Shown in pieces: positions 25,903 to 34,771 of a DNA stretch of 64,000 nucleotides (position 1 is the first letter of the stretch; every line of letters begins with the position of its first letter). Origin of the DNA: Balneolaceae bacterium (GTDB lineage: Bacteria; Bacteroidota; Rhodothermia; Balneolales; Balneolaceae); contig JAEPQE010000001.1 in assembly GCA_017640665.1 (NCBI GenBank), positions 885,262-949,261 on the forward strand, read 5' to 3'. The position numbers and the translations under genes were made by a program. Under the pieces are notes generated by a model. The model was not told the origin of the DNA, ran no database searches, and saw only the letters and a list, made by a program, of their open reading frames with translations.

Positions 25903-27546
25903 TTAGTTATTTTCCAGCATTTCCAATCTTTTTGCTTCAAATTCATCTCCGGCTTTCCAGCTTTGTAATTCAGGGGCGTTCAATGTTCTTAATCCAACTC
26001 TGAAAAACAAGCGGGTGTCTTTTTCAGCACCACTTAAATCCCAATATTCGTTTATTTCATCGTTTACTGAATGATAGTTGGCAGCAGAAACACTATCAAC
26101 TACTTCTGCATATCCATCTTCCTTCCCAATAAACTCGTTTCCGGGGTTCGGGAAAATCGCCGGGATTCCAACTTTCGCCATATTAAAGTGATCAGAGCGG
26201 TAAAAAATTCCCTGCTCTGGCCGTGGATCAGGCTTAACCGTTCTTCCAAGTTTCGACGCTTCTTCCACTACAAGATCGGCCACAGAATTTCGCCCGTATC
26301 CTATAATCACAACATCAGCAGTTTCACCGTATACATTCATTCCATCCAGATTTATGTTCGCTGTCACTTTTCCTGGGTGTACCGTTGGGTTTTCAGCCCA
26401 GTATTTAGACCCCAGCAAACCAACCTCTTCAGCGCTTACAATCAAGCCAAGTACACTTCGCTTCAAGTCAGGTTGAATAGCTTTATACGCTTTCATCATC
26501 TCAAGGAGGGCGCTCACTCCTGCAGCATTGTCTTCGGCCCCGTTATTTAAGGAGTCTCCATTTACGGAAGCGGTAATGCCAAGGTGATCATAGTGAGCAG
26601 TAAGTACCAGGTACTCATCTTTTAATTCAGGATCGGAACCTTCAATAACGCCCAATACATTTTTCGCGTTTATATCCCGGTACTCTGCATCAAGACTTAC
26701 ATTAAGCCGAACCCCGTTAAGTGAAACGGGTTCAAAATCAGGGCTGTTGGCAGCTTCAAGCATCTCGTCTACATCCAATCCTGCCATATTAAATAAGTCA
26801 TTGCTGGTATCGTAAGTGATCCATGCATTTACTTTGGTTTGTGAGTCATCTCCTCCGCCGCCCTTCACGTTAAATCTTTCACGGCTCCAACCATTCGAAA
26901 CTACATTCCATCCATATCCGGCCGTTTCCGTTGTATGTATAATGATAGCGCCCAGTGCACCTAATTCTTTCGCCTTTTCATATTTGTACGTATAGCGACC
27001 GTAGAACAACCGGGCGCGTCCACCAAACATATTTTCATCATATTCCGGATCATTATTTTTAATGACAAGAATTTTCCCGGACACATCAACATCTTTGAAA
27101 TCATCCCAGTTTTCTTCCGGAGCCTGAATGCCATAACCAACGTATACGAGCTCAGCATTTCGAATGTCTACTTCGGTTGCTTCACCTGAAGGCCAGGCTA
27201 CGAAATCTTCAAAATAGGTTGGGTTCCATGAGCTACTGCCACTTCGGGTAATTCGCATTTGGTGATTGGACGTTTTTTGCCCAACCAAAGGAAATGGCTG
27301 AACATAGCTTCCGTCTTCCACCCCGGAGCTCGCGCCCATCTCTTTTAATTCATTCACCAGATAATTCATTGCTTTTTCCTCGCCTTCAGTTCCGGTTGCA
27401 CGACCAAGAAATTCATCGGAAGAAAGCACTTCAACATGGGACATAAGGCTTTCTTTTGTGATCGAATCAGAAGCGTCACTAACTTTATTGCCGGTATTGC
27501 AAGCATTAAGTATGATAAGAGGAATAAAAAAGATTAGTTTTTTCAT
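25903..27546 (-). CDS. M28 family metallopeptidase lipoprotein with PA domain
   Basis: 547 residues. Lipoprotein signal MKKLIFFIPLIILNAC. A protease-associated domain is inserted at ~130-280. The M28 catalytic core carries zinc ligands in order: His in TAHYDHLG, bridging Asp in GAEDNAAG, Glu pair in SAEEVGLLGS, Asp in NLDGMN and His in NYHSVNDE. It should be an aminopeptidase facing the periplasm or cell surface. It is the first gene of the six-gene minus-strand operon, 6 bp before the PAS kinase, which suggests peptide processing linked to signalling, though this link is inference. Confidence 0.93.
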   Translation of the reverse strand: MKKLIFFIPLIILNACNTGNKVSDASDSITKESLMSHVEVLSSDEFLGRATGTEGEEKAMNYLVNELKEMGASSGVEDGSYVQPFPLVGQKTSNHQMRITRSGSSSWNPTYFEDFVAWPSGEATEVDIRNAELVYVGYGIQAPEENWDDFKDVDVSGKILVIKNNDPEYDENMFGGRARLFYGRYTYKYEKAKELGALGAIIIHTTETAGYGWNVVSNGWSRERFNVKGGGGDDSQTKVNAWITYDTSNDLFNMAGLDVDEMLEAANSPDFEPVSLNGVRLNVSLDAEYRDINAKNVLGVIEGSDPELKDEYLVLTAHYDHLGITASVNGDSLNNGAEDNAAGVSALLEMMKAYKAIQPDLKRSVLGLIVSAEEVGLLGSKYWAENPTVHPGKVTANINLDGMNVYGETADVVIIGYGRNSVADLVVEEASKLGRTVKPDPRPEQGIFYRSDHFNMAKVGIPAIFPNPGNEFIGKEDGYAEVVDSVSAANYHSVNDEINEYWDLSGAEKDTRLFFRVGLRTLNAPELQSWKAGDEFEAKRLEMLENN

Positions 27547-27650
27547 GGAATGATGTATTATTTGTTAGGCAGGAAAATAGGGTTCTGACCCTCGAACTCA
27601 AACCTTTTTGAGCTCATTTTACCTATGTTAAAAGTTAGAGCACTCGAAGT

Positions 27651-28469
27651 ATGACTTCATTTAAAAACAAAACCATTTTAGTCACCGGTGGAGCAAGTGG
27701 AATCGGCTATTTATTAGGTGAAAAGTCTCTCCTTAGGGAAGCTCGTCATTTAGTTATTTGGGATATAGATGAGGATCAGCTGTTTGTGTCTGCCAGCCAG
27801 CTTTCGGCACAGGGTTTTTCCATCTCTACGAATAGAGTAGATGTTTCAAATGCTGATCAGGTTCAAGACACTGCGAAAGAAGTTCTTGAAGAGTTTGGCA
27901 AGGTCGATATCCTGTTTAACAATGCCGGAGTGGTCGTTGGAAAATCTTTTCATCAGCATACCACGGAAGACATAGATCGAACGATTGACATCAATACCAA
28001 AGGTCTGATGTATGTGGCAAGGGCTTTTTTACCCGCAATGCTGGAGTCGAATTCGGGACACATCGTCAATATAACATCCGCTGCCGGGCTCACTCCAAAC
28101 CCCGGAATGACCGTGTATGCTGCAAGTAAATGGGCGGCCGTTGGTTGGGCAGAGTCGCTTAGACTAGAAGTAGCAACCACACATCCCGGAGTAAAATTTT
28201 TGAACGTGATGCCAAGCTATATCGACACAGGAATGTTTGAAGGGGTTAAGGCTCCTAGGCTAACACCCTTACTTGATCCGGATGTGATTACCACAAAAAT
28301 TATTCAACATGTCGAGAAAGAAAAGATACACCTGAAAGCGCCATTTATGGTGAAAACAACTTTGTTCTTTCGGGGCATTTTACCAACCCGTTTGTATGAT
28401 TTTATTGCCGGGAAAGTATTCAAAGTGTATGAATCGATGGAAACTTTTAAAGGACGTGTAAATGAGTGA
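27651..28469 (+). CDS. Short-chain dehydrogenase/reductase
   Basis: 272 residues, classical SDR. Cofactor motif TGGASGIG near the N-terminus, NNAG in ILFNNAGVV, catalytic Ser in NITSAAG, and YxxxK as YAASK. Asp in WDIDEDQL after strand 2 suggests NAD preference. A C-terminal extension (~235-272) is basic and hydrophobic (GILPTRLYDFIAGKVF), as in SDRs acting on lipids. It is the first gene of a three-gene operon; its end overlaps the ALDH start by 8 bp. With an aldehyde dehydrogenase and an AcuI-like reductase downstream, oxidation of alcohols/aldehydes, perhaps fatty ones, is a reasonable inference. Confidence 0.9.
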   Translation: MTSFKNKTILVTGGASGIGYLLGEKSLLREARHLVIWDIDEDQLFVSASQLSAQGFSISTNRVDVSNADQVQDTAKEVLEEFGKVDILFNNAGVVVGKSFHQHTTEDIDRTIDINTKGLMYVARAFLPAMLESNSGHIVNITSAAGLTPNPGMTVYAASKWAAVGWAESLRLEVATTHPGVKFLNVMPSYIDTGMFEGVKAPRLTPLLDPDVITTKIIQHVEKEKIHLKAPFMVKTTLFFRGILPTRLYDFIAGKVFKVYESMETFKGRVNE

Positions 28470-29832
28470 GTATGCAGCGCTACTAAATCAGCAAAAAAAA
28501 ACTTACCTGAGTGGAGTGACCAAGCCGATCGAATTCCGAAAAGAGCAACTTAAGAAATTGAAGTTGTTGCTCAAGGAAAATGAAGAAGTATTGACCGATG
28601 CTGTTCACATGGATTTCAAAAAACCAGCCTTTGAGACTTTTGGCACTGAAATCGGATTAATTATTGGAGAAATCAATTACGCTCTTAAAAACCTGGATGA
28701 CTGGGTGGCGCCGGAAAAGGTTCCTACATCATTGGTGAACTTTCCTTCAGAAAACTACATCCTGAAGGAACCCTATGGATCGGTTTTGATAATAGCACCA
28801 TGGAATTATCCTGTGCAGCTTTGCCTGCTTCCTTTGGTTGGCGCGTTGGCAGCAGGAAATACTGCGATTATAAAGCCGTCAGAACTGACGCCGCATACTT
28901 CAAGCGCTCTTTCGGATCTTGTTGCCCTTTATTTCCCATCCGATATTGTGGCCGTTTGTGAGGGAGGTCTTGAAACCAGCTCGGCATTACTTGAGCTTGA
29001 TTTCGACTACATCTTTTTTACAGGGAGTACCAGAGTAGGGAAGATTATTATGCAAAGTGCTGCAACGCGGCTTATTCCCGTCACATTAGAACTTGGGGGC
29101 AAGACCCCGTGCATAGTTGATGAAACGGCTAATCTGGAGATATCAGCAAAACGAATTGCCTGGGGGAAGTTTGTGAATGCGGGTCAAACCTGTGTAGCCC
29201 CTGATTACTTGCTGGTACACCCAACCATAAAAGAAGAGTTTCTTAACGAACTGAAATCTGCGATCACCTCTTTATACGGGGATGATCCCGAACAATCGGA
29301 GGACTACCCCCGCATTATTAATGAAAACCACTTCAACCGACTTTCTTCTTTTTTAGAGGATGGAGAAGTTGTCTTTGGGGGGCAGACCAATGCAGAGGCA
29401 AACTATATTTCACCGACCATTCTGGACGAAGTAATTTGGGATGATTCTATAATGCAAGATGAAGTTTTTGGTCCCATTCTTCCCGTGCTTACTTATTCAG
29501 ATTTAAAAGATGCAGTCACTCAAATCAGAAAAGCTCCAAGACCATTGGCTCTCTATATTTTTACAAGTGATGAAGACACAGAAAAGCATTTTCTCGAAAA
29601 CGTATCCTTTGGAGGAGGCGCCATCAACGATACTATTGCTCAGTTGGGGAATCATCATCTCAGTTTTGGTGGAGTTGGAGCAAGTGGCTTTGGTTCCTAT
29701 CATGGCAAAGCGAGCTTCGATTCGTTCTCTCATCAGAAAAGCATTATGAAAAAGAACTTCCTGGTCGATATTCCGATTCGTTACGCTCCCTATGATGGAA
29801 AAATGAAGTGGCTGAAAACAATATTTCGATGA
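28462..29832 (+). CDS. Aldehyde dehydrogenase, class 3 (fatty aldehyde type)
   Basis: 456 residues, the short length of class 3 ALDHs. APWNYPVQLCLLPLVGALAAGN is the cofactor region, FTGSTRVGK the Gly motif, LELGGKTP holds the general-base Glu and NAGQTCVAPDY the catalytic Cys. Near the C-terminus, SFGGVGASGFGSYHGKASFD is the typical class 3 ending, followed by FSHQKSI. It oxidises aldehydes to acids with NAD(P). Its start overlaps the SDR end by 8 bp and its TGA overlaps the ATG of the next gene (ATGA), so it is translationally coupled on both sides. Confidence 0.93.
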   Translation: MSEYAALLNQQKKTYLSGVTKPIEFRKEQLKKLKLLLKENEEVLTDAVHMDFKKPAFETFGTEIGLIIGEINYALKNLDDWVAPEKVPTSLVNFPSENYILKEPYGSVLIIAPWNYPVQLCLLPLVGALAAGNTAIIKPSELTPHTSSALSDLVALYFPSDIVAVCEGGLETSSALLELDFDYIFFTGSTRVGKIIMQSAATRLIPVTLELGGKTPCIVDETANLEISAKRIAWGKFVNAGQTCVAPDYLLVHPTIKEEFLNELKSAITSLYGDDPEQSEDYPRIINENHFNRLSSFLEDGEVVFGGQTNAEANYISPTILDEVIWDDSIMQDEVFGPILPVLTYSDLKDAVTQIRKAPRPLALYIFTSDEDTEKHFLENVSFGGGAINDTIAQLGNHHLSFGGVGASGFGSYHGKASFDSFSHQKSIMKKNFLVDIPIRYAPYDGKMKWLKTIFR

Positions 29833-30830
29833 GTATTCCTGGTACCTTTAAAGCGCTTTTTGCAGAAGAACTCGATCGAGAAGTTCAGGTTTCGGTTAAA
29901 GAACTCCCGGCCTCCGCACTTCCTGAAGGAGATGTGATGATTAAGGTTCATTATTCATCCCTTAACTATAAAGATGCACTTTCTGCAGCTGGAAGAAATA
30001 GGGTAACCAAAAACTATCCACATATCCCCGGAATAGATGCATCAGGAATTGTACTCGAAGATACGTCCGGAGCCTATCAATCCGGACAAAAAGTAATAGT
30101 AACCGGATACGATCTTGGAACTAATACTTTTGGAGGATTTGGGGGATTGGTTCGGGTGCCGAAGGAATGGGTGGTTTCTTTACCAGAAAGCCTGAGCCTT
30201 AAAGAAGCAATGATATTTGGTACCGCCGGCTTCACCGCCATGTACGGCATCGAACGACTAAAGAGGGAGTTAATTACTCCCGGTTCCGGTCAAGTCCTGG
30301 TAACGGGAGCAACAGGAGGAGTGGGATCTTTGGCGGTGTATTTTTTATCTAAAATGGGTTATGAAATAGTCGCCTCTACCAGAAAAGAAGCATCAGATTT
30401 CCTAAAAGGTTTAGGGGCAAGTAAAATTATATCGTCTGATGAGTTAATGAATGTTTCCGGTGCGCCTCTTTTATCCCGTAAGTGGTCTGGTACAATAGAA
30501 ACTGTTGGAGGAAAGCTGTTGGATTCGGTACTTCGACAAACCCAAAGTAAAGGAGCGGTCGCATGTTGTGGTAATATTCTGGGAATGAACCTTAACACGA
30601 ATGTACTACCCTTTATCCTTCGCGGTATTTCACTCCTTGGCATCGACTCTGCCTTTTGCGAACGAACAATGAGAGAACATATCTGGCAACAAATGGCTTA
30701 TGTTGGGACCGAAGATCTACCCCGCGAGTTTTACAAGCTCGTTACTCTAGAAGAACTAACCGATGAGATTGACCTTATACTGAACGGCAACCAGATGGGG
30801 CGGGTGATTGTTCAACACAGCTTTCTGTAA
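29829..30830 (+). CDS. YhdH/AcuI-type quinone oxidoreductase (acrylyl-CoA reductase-like)
   Basis: 333 residues from the ATG at 29829, which overlaps the stop of the ALDH gene as ATGA; an alternative GTG lies seven codons upstream. Zinc-free medium-chain reductase of the YhdH/YhfP subfamily: SSLNYKDALSAAGR, YPHIPGIDASG, the subfamily-specific FGGFGGLVRVP, cofactor loop VTGATGGVGSLAVYFLSKMG, and C-terminal ILNGNQMGRVIVQ. AcuI members reduce acrylyl-CoA with NADPH; other members reduce quinones. The function in this operon with an SDR and an ALDH is not certain. Confidence 0.9.
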   Translation: MSIPGTFKALFAEELDREVQVSVKELPASALPEGDVMIKVHYSSLNYKDALSAAGRNRVTKNYPHIPGIDASGIVLEDTSGAYQSGQKVIVTGYDLGTNTFGGFGGLVRVPKEWVVSLPESLSLKEAMIFGTAGFTAMYGIERLKRELITPGSGQVLVTGATGGVGSLAVYFLSKMGYEIVASTRKEASDFLKGLGASKIISSDELMNVSGAPLLSRKWSGTIETVGGKLLDSVLRQTQSKGAVACCGNILGMNLNTNVLPFILRGISLLGIDSAFCERTMREHIWQQMAYVGTEDLPREFYKLVTLEELTDEIDLILNGNQMGRVIVQHSFL

Positions 30831-31014
30831 ACTTAAATCCTATAGAAAACTCCCAGTATAGCTTGTAACGATTGTAATATTAGTAAAGCGCTTTATGGAA
30901 AAGTAACATTTAACAAAAAGCCATCAAGAGCCTATCAACCCAATAACCAAAAACTAGCTTCATCCCCCTCATTTTCTGCTTATCTTCACGACCTAAATTT
31001 TTTATAAAAAGATT

Positions 31015-31917
31015 ATGAACAGAGAGGATTACGAATTTAAAGACCGACTGATTAAAGGCATTACCGAAGATGGCAACTTCAAAATTTCTGTTGTAAAGAC
31101 AACAGATGTTGTAAAGGAAGCTAAGGAACGACATGAATTATCGTTACTTAACACTGTATTGCTTGGAAAGGCTTTAACAGCCGCCATGTTGTTGGCCTCC
31201 GAATTAAAAAAGGAAGAACGTATTCAGCTTCGTCTTGATGGTAATGGCCCGGTGGGTTCAATTACCGCAGAGGCGAACAGTTTGGGTGAGATAAGAGGCT
31301 ATGTAGCTAATCCTCAGGCAGAACTCGATTATTCTGATCCTGGTGTAACTATAGGGGATGGAATTGGTTTGGGAATACTCACCTTCACCAAAATACTTTA
31401 TAATGAAGCCGAGCCCAGAACCAGCAGCATCGAAATTGTAAATGGAGATATCAACTCGGATGTCGCCCAGTACCTGGCCCAATCAGAACAAATTCCTTCA
31501 GCCGTAATTTTGGATATAGGAATTGACGAAAGTGGAAACATAACAGAAGCCGGAGGAATACTTCTGCAAAGATTACCCGGAGCTCCTGAAGGCCAGATTG
31601 ATATGCTACAGGAACGTCTGGGCTCTTTCCCCCCAGTTGATAAACTATTGGCTGATGGACGATATATCGATGAAATTATGAGCAGTGCCTTATCTCCCAT
31701 AAAAGTAAAAGAGCTAAACCACCAGCTGGTAGATTTCTTCTGCCGATGTTCAAAAGAAAGATTCCTGGATGCTCTTTCTATGTTAAGTTTTGATGATCTC
31801 AAAGATATGCAAGGAGAAGGTCAGGAGGTATCTTGTCACTACTGCAACAATACAGAGCATATTTCGAAAGAGGAGGTTGCGAAAATAATCAATGAGGCAC
31901 AAGCGAAACTAAACTAA
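31015..31917 (+). CDS. hslO: Redox-regulated chaperone Hsp33
   Basis: 300 residues, standard Hsp33 length. The N-terminal substrate-binding domain contains GKALTAAMLLASELKKEERIQLRLDGNGPVG and GYVANPQAE. The C-terminal zinc switch is CRC (in FFCRCSKERF) and CHYC (in EVSCHYCNNTE), the CxC-CxxC pattern that releases zinc and forms disulfides on oxidative unfolding. It holds unfolding proteins in the cytoplasm under oxidative stress. It is followed after 6 bp by a membrane protein gene and then ndh. The pairing with a type II NADH dehydrogenase, a superoxide source, is suggestive but may be chance. Confidence 0.96.
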   Translation: MNREDYEFKDRLIKGITEDGNFKISVVKTTDVVKEAKERHELSLLNTVLLGKALTAAMLLASELKKEERIQLRLDGNGPVGSITAEANSLGEIRGYVANPQAELDYSDPGVTIGDGIGLGILTFTKILYNEAEPRTSSIEIVNGDINSDVAQYLAQSEQIPSAVILDIGIDESGNITEAGGILLQRLPGAPEGQIDMLQERLGSFPPVDKLLADGRYIDEIMSSALSPIKVKELNHQLVDFFCRCSKERFLDALSMLSFDDLKDMQGEGQEVSCHYCNNTEHISKEEVAKIINEAQAKLN

Positions 31918-31923
31918 GGCATT

Positions 31924-32748
31924 ATGGGCAAGCTCACCGACGATGAAATCAGGTTACTTATTAAGCGCGCATCCGTATTTCAAAAGTTTAATGAGCAATC
32001 TCCCCATAAGAATTCTGTATTCAATGAAGAAGATTATCAAACGCTTTTTGAAATCGCTGATAATCTGAATCTTGATCGTCAACACATCAAAGAAGCCTTG
32101 ATTGAGCATCAGGGAATCGAGACTGAAGACCCGATTAAAGTGGATACGGGCAATCAAACAGATGTACATGTTACTGCCCATGCCAATGGCTCTATTGATG
32201 GCTCTGTACTTAATGAAATCAGAGCAAACCTAGAGTATCATTTCAATACTGTTGGGAAGATAACCCGGCGAAACAAAAAGATTTTCTGGAACGCTACTCC
32301 TTCGGGGCCATCCCGGCTATTCTCCATTACCAACTCTCCTGAACTGGAGATTTCTCAAAAAGATAATCGCGTAAAATTCTCTCTTCGTCAGAATCTGAGT
32401 TCTCTCAACAAATTCTTCTTTTTCCCGGCATTTGCAGTGTTTATTTCTTTCATGATGCTTGCTGCAGTAATTTTTGACCAAGTAACCGGTGATGGTCGTA
32501 TTCCAATGACAATACTACCGGGCTTCTTCCTTACAGCCAGTTACTTTTTTAGTCGCTTCATCAAAAAGAGAAAGCTCAGGCGAAAAGAAAAGCTTGTCGA
32601 GCTTCTTGGTACTTTTCAGCAAATCATTGAACGGCATTTCCTTGCCGGGAAATCTGAAAATAAATCAAGAGAAAGAATTAAAATTCCTGATTTAGACGAT
32701 ATTGAAGTTGAAGAAGAAGTAACTTTAGGTGAAAAGGCTAAATCCTAA
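31924..32748 (+). CDS. Hypothetical protein with two central membrane helices
   Basis: 274 residues. The N-terminal ~65 residues are helical and charged (TDDEIRLLIKRASVFQKF, EEDYQTLFEIADNLNLDRQHIKEAL). A beta-rich segment follows (~75-150). Two membrane helices lie at ~160-205 (FFFFPAFAVFISFMMLAAVIF and IPMTILPGFFLTASYFF). The basic linker KKRKLRRKEK leads to an acidic tail (IPDLDDIEVEEEVTLGE). I do not recognise a family. The gene lies between hslO (6 bp) and ndh (12 bp) on the same strand, so it is in their operon. Confidence 0.75.
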   Translation: MGKLTDDEIRLLIKRASVFQKFNEQSPHKNSVFNEEDYQTLFEIADNLNLDRQHIKEALIEHQGIETEDPIKVDTGNQTDVHVTAHANGSIDGSVLNEIRANLEYHFNTVGKITRRNKKIFWNATPSGPSRLFSITNSPELEISQKDNRVKFSLRQNLSSLNKFFFFPAFAVFISFMMLAAVIFDQVTGDGRIPMTILPGFFLTASYFFSRFIKKRKLRRKEKLVELLGTFQQIIERHFLAGKSENKSRERIKIPDLDDIEVEEEVTLGEKAKS

Positions 32749-32760
32749 ACTTATTCTTAA

Positions 32761-34014
32761 ATGGCTACTCATGTAGTAATTGTTGGCGGCGGCTTTGCTG
32801 GTATTACAGCTGCTAAAAACCTCTCCTCTCAAGATTTCAAAGTCACTATCGTTGACAAATCTAATCATCATCTTTTTCAGCCTCTACTTTATCAGGTTGC
32901 TACGGCTGCTTTAAGTCCCGGAGACATCGCTGTTCCTATCCGTTCCGTATTTTCAAACCAAAAAAATGTAAATGTAGTATTAGGCAGAGTAGTTTCGATA
33001 AGTAAAAAAGACCGTGTTATCCGGCTCGCAGACGGAGACATGATTTCTTTCGATTATTTGATTGTTGCAACCGGGGCCAAGTACAATTATTTCGGTAACG
33101 ATGATTGGGAAAAAAATGCACCTGGTTTAAAATCGGTTAACGATGCCATCAGGATCAGAGAGCGCATTCTTCTTTCGTTGGAAGAAGCGGACAAAATACC
33201 TGATGTTGAGGCCCGAAAAAAATATCTCACCTTTGTAGTAATAGGTGCAGGACCTACCGGAGTGGAAATGGCTGGTTCCATAGCTGAGATCGCCAAAAGA
33301 AATATGATGAGGGATTATCGCAACTTCCACAAAAACGAAACTACTGTTCATTTAGTGGAGGCTGCTGGAACTGTACTTAACGGATACCCCGAATCACTTT
33401 CAGACAGCGCCCTTAATACTCTAACTAAAATGGGTGTCCAAGTGATTTTAAATTCTCCTGTGGAAAAAATTACCGGAGAAGGTGTGCAGCTTAAAAACCA
33501 CTTTATTGAAACTCCAAATGTAATCTGGGCAGCTGGAGTTGGCGGCACTTCGTTATTGGATGAACTTAAAGATGAAGAAAAAGACCGCAGCGGTAGAGTA
33601 AAAGTGAATAGGGATATGTCAATTTCATCGGATGCGAATATTTTTGTTCTGGGTGATGCCGCGCACTTTGAGGGTAAGGACGGTAAACCGTTGCCTGGAG
33701 TCGCTCAACCTGCTATACAGCAAGGTAAATTTGTTGCCAAACTGATAAAAAATGACCTCAAGAGTATGCCCCGAGGAGAGTTCAAGTATAATGACAAGGG
33801 TATGATGGCAACTATTGGCAGGGCAAAAGCAGTTGCTGATATCAAAGGAATAAAGTTGACCGGGATACTGGCCTGGATGCTTTGGGGAGTAATTCACATT
33901 TTCTTTTTAATTGGATTCCGAAATCGATTCCGTGTTTTTGCAGAGTGGGTATGGCACTATATTACTTTTAAACGAGGGGTGCGTTTAATTACTAAGAAAG
34001 ATGACTCTGATTAA
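32761..34014 (+). CDS. ndh: Type II NADH:quinone oxidoreductase
   Basis: 417 residues. Two Rossmann motifs: FAD-binding VVIVGGGFAGITAAKNL at the N-terminus and NADH-binding VIGAGPTGVEMAGSIAEI (~165). Family signatures include HHLFQPLLYQVATAALSPGDIAVPIR, VLGDAAHFEG, and QPAIQQGKFVA near the quinone site. The C-terminal helix region (ILAWMLWGVIHIFFLIGFRNR) anchors it to the cytoplasmic membrane. It transfers electrons from NADH to quinone without pumping protons. It is the last gene of the hslO operon, 12 bp downstream of its neighbour. Confidence 0.95.
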   Translation: MATHVVIVGGGFAGITAAKNLSSQDFKVTIVDKSNHHLFQPLLYQVATAALSPGDIAVPIRSVFSNQKNVNVVLGRVVSISKKDRVIRLADGDMISFDYLIVATGAKYNYFGNDDWEKNAPGLKSVNDAIRIRERILLSLEEADKIPDVEARKKYLTFVVIGAGPTGVEMAGSIAEIAKRNMMRDYRNFHKNETTVHLVEAAGTVLNGYPESLSDSALNTLTKMGVQVILNSPVEKITGEGVQLKNHFIETPNVIWAAGVGGTSLLDELKDEEKDRSGRVKVNRDMSISSDANIFVLGDAAHFEGKDGKPLPGVAQPAIQQGKFVAKLIKNDLKSMPRGEFKYNDKGMMATIGRAKAVADIKGIKLTGILAWMLWGVIHIFFLIGFRNRFRVFAEWVWHYITFKRGVRLITKKDDSD

Positions 34015-34314
34015 TCTATAATCATTATTTGGTTTTAGTTTAAACCCGCTTTGTGCCTTAAATAAATTATTCTTTTTTCATAGAGGAAAAGAACCAATCG
34101 ACGTTTGGAAATTTAATCATAAGATCCTGATCCTTCCTCGAGTATGCGATTTAGGATGACGACTTGAACTTTAAAAAACTGGACTCTATGATAGCTAATA
34201 GAAAGACAGGATTCGAACATGTGCCACATCAACTAATTAACTTAGTAATGTGGGAGCGGTGCTTTTTTATAAGCCGCCGCCCACCTTAAGCCACTCAGTC
34301 ACTTTCTACTAGAA
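34015..34314. other. Convergent intergenic region with structured repeats
   Basis: 300 bp between the ends of ndh and the A-type Fe-S carrier gene. 34121-34163 carries a copy of the window's GTCATCC/GGATCT element on the minus strand (AAGATCCTGATCC ... TTAGGATGACGAC). At ~34221-34253 a hairpin CCACATCAACTAA-5 nt-TTAGTAATGTGG is followed by GAGCGGTGC and TTTTTT, a plausible terminator for ndh. No gene is seen. A short tRNA-like T-arm string (GGATTCGAACATGTG on the minus-strand logic) lacks the rest of a tRNA. Confidence 0.5.
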
Positions 34315-34743
34315 TCAAACAGAAAAACTAGTCCCGCAGCCGCAGTCTTCAACGGAGTTGGGGTTATCAAAAGTGAAACCTCTGGCATCGAGCCCGTCCG
34401 GATAATCAATTTCGATTCCTTCCAGATAGAGCAAATGATCGGAATTCACAATCACCTCTACTCCGTGATTTTCGAAAATCACATCGTTTTCTGTACGGTG
34501 GTCTAAGCCAAGCTTATAGCTCAGCCCGGAGCATCCGCCACCTTCAACAGCTACCCTCAGATAGAGACCTTCTTCCAAAGATTCATCTGCTTTAATCTTT
34601 TGTACCTGCTTAGCAGCACGTTCCGTAAGGCTAACGGACTCTCCTGTTAACTCTCTTTTTTCGTTTTCGGATGTAGTTTCGTCTTCCTCAAAATCAAGGA
34701 GGGAAGAGATAACATCGTCTAAATTTTCTTCTTGTGTACTCAT
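34315..34743 (-). CDS. A-type iron-sulfur carrier protein (IscA/SufA/ErpA family)
   Basis: 142 residues. An acidic, probably disordered N-terminal extension of ~38 residues (EENLDDVISSLLDFEEDE) precedes the HesB-like domain. The three conserved cysteines are in EGGGCSGLSYKL and the C-terminal CGCGTSF. It carries Fe-S clusters to apo-enzymes. It closes a minus-strand gene run that includes lipA, which needs two 4Fe-4S clusters with one sacrificed per turnover, so delivery to lipoyl synthase is a natural inference. The long acidic leader is unusual: most members are about 107-120 residues. Confidence 0.92.
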   Translation of the reverse strand: MSTQEENLDDVISSLLDFEEDETTSENEKRELTGESVSLTERAAKQVQKIKADESLEEGLYLRVAVEGGGCSGLSYKLGLDHRTENDVIFENHGVEVIVNSDHLLYLEGIEIDYPDGLDARGFTFDNPNSVEDCGCGTSFSV

Positions 34744-34771
34744 GACTTCTGTTATTTAGAACAGATCAAAA

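Noticed and set aside
34200-34275. tRNA-like T-arm string (GTTCGAAT with flanking CATG/CCTG on the minus strand) next to a hairpin
   Set aside because: The T-stem pairs poorly and no acceptor, D or anticodon arm can be folded from the surrounding sequence, so it is not a tRNA gene.
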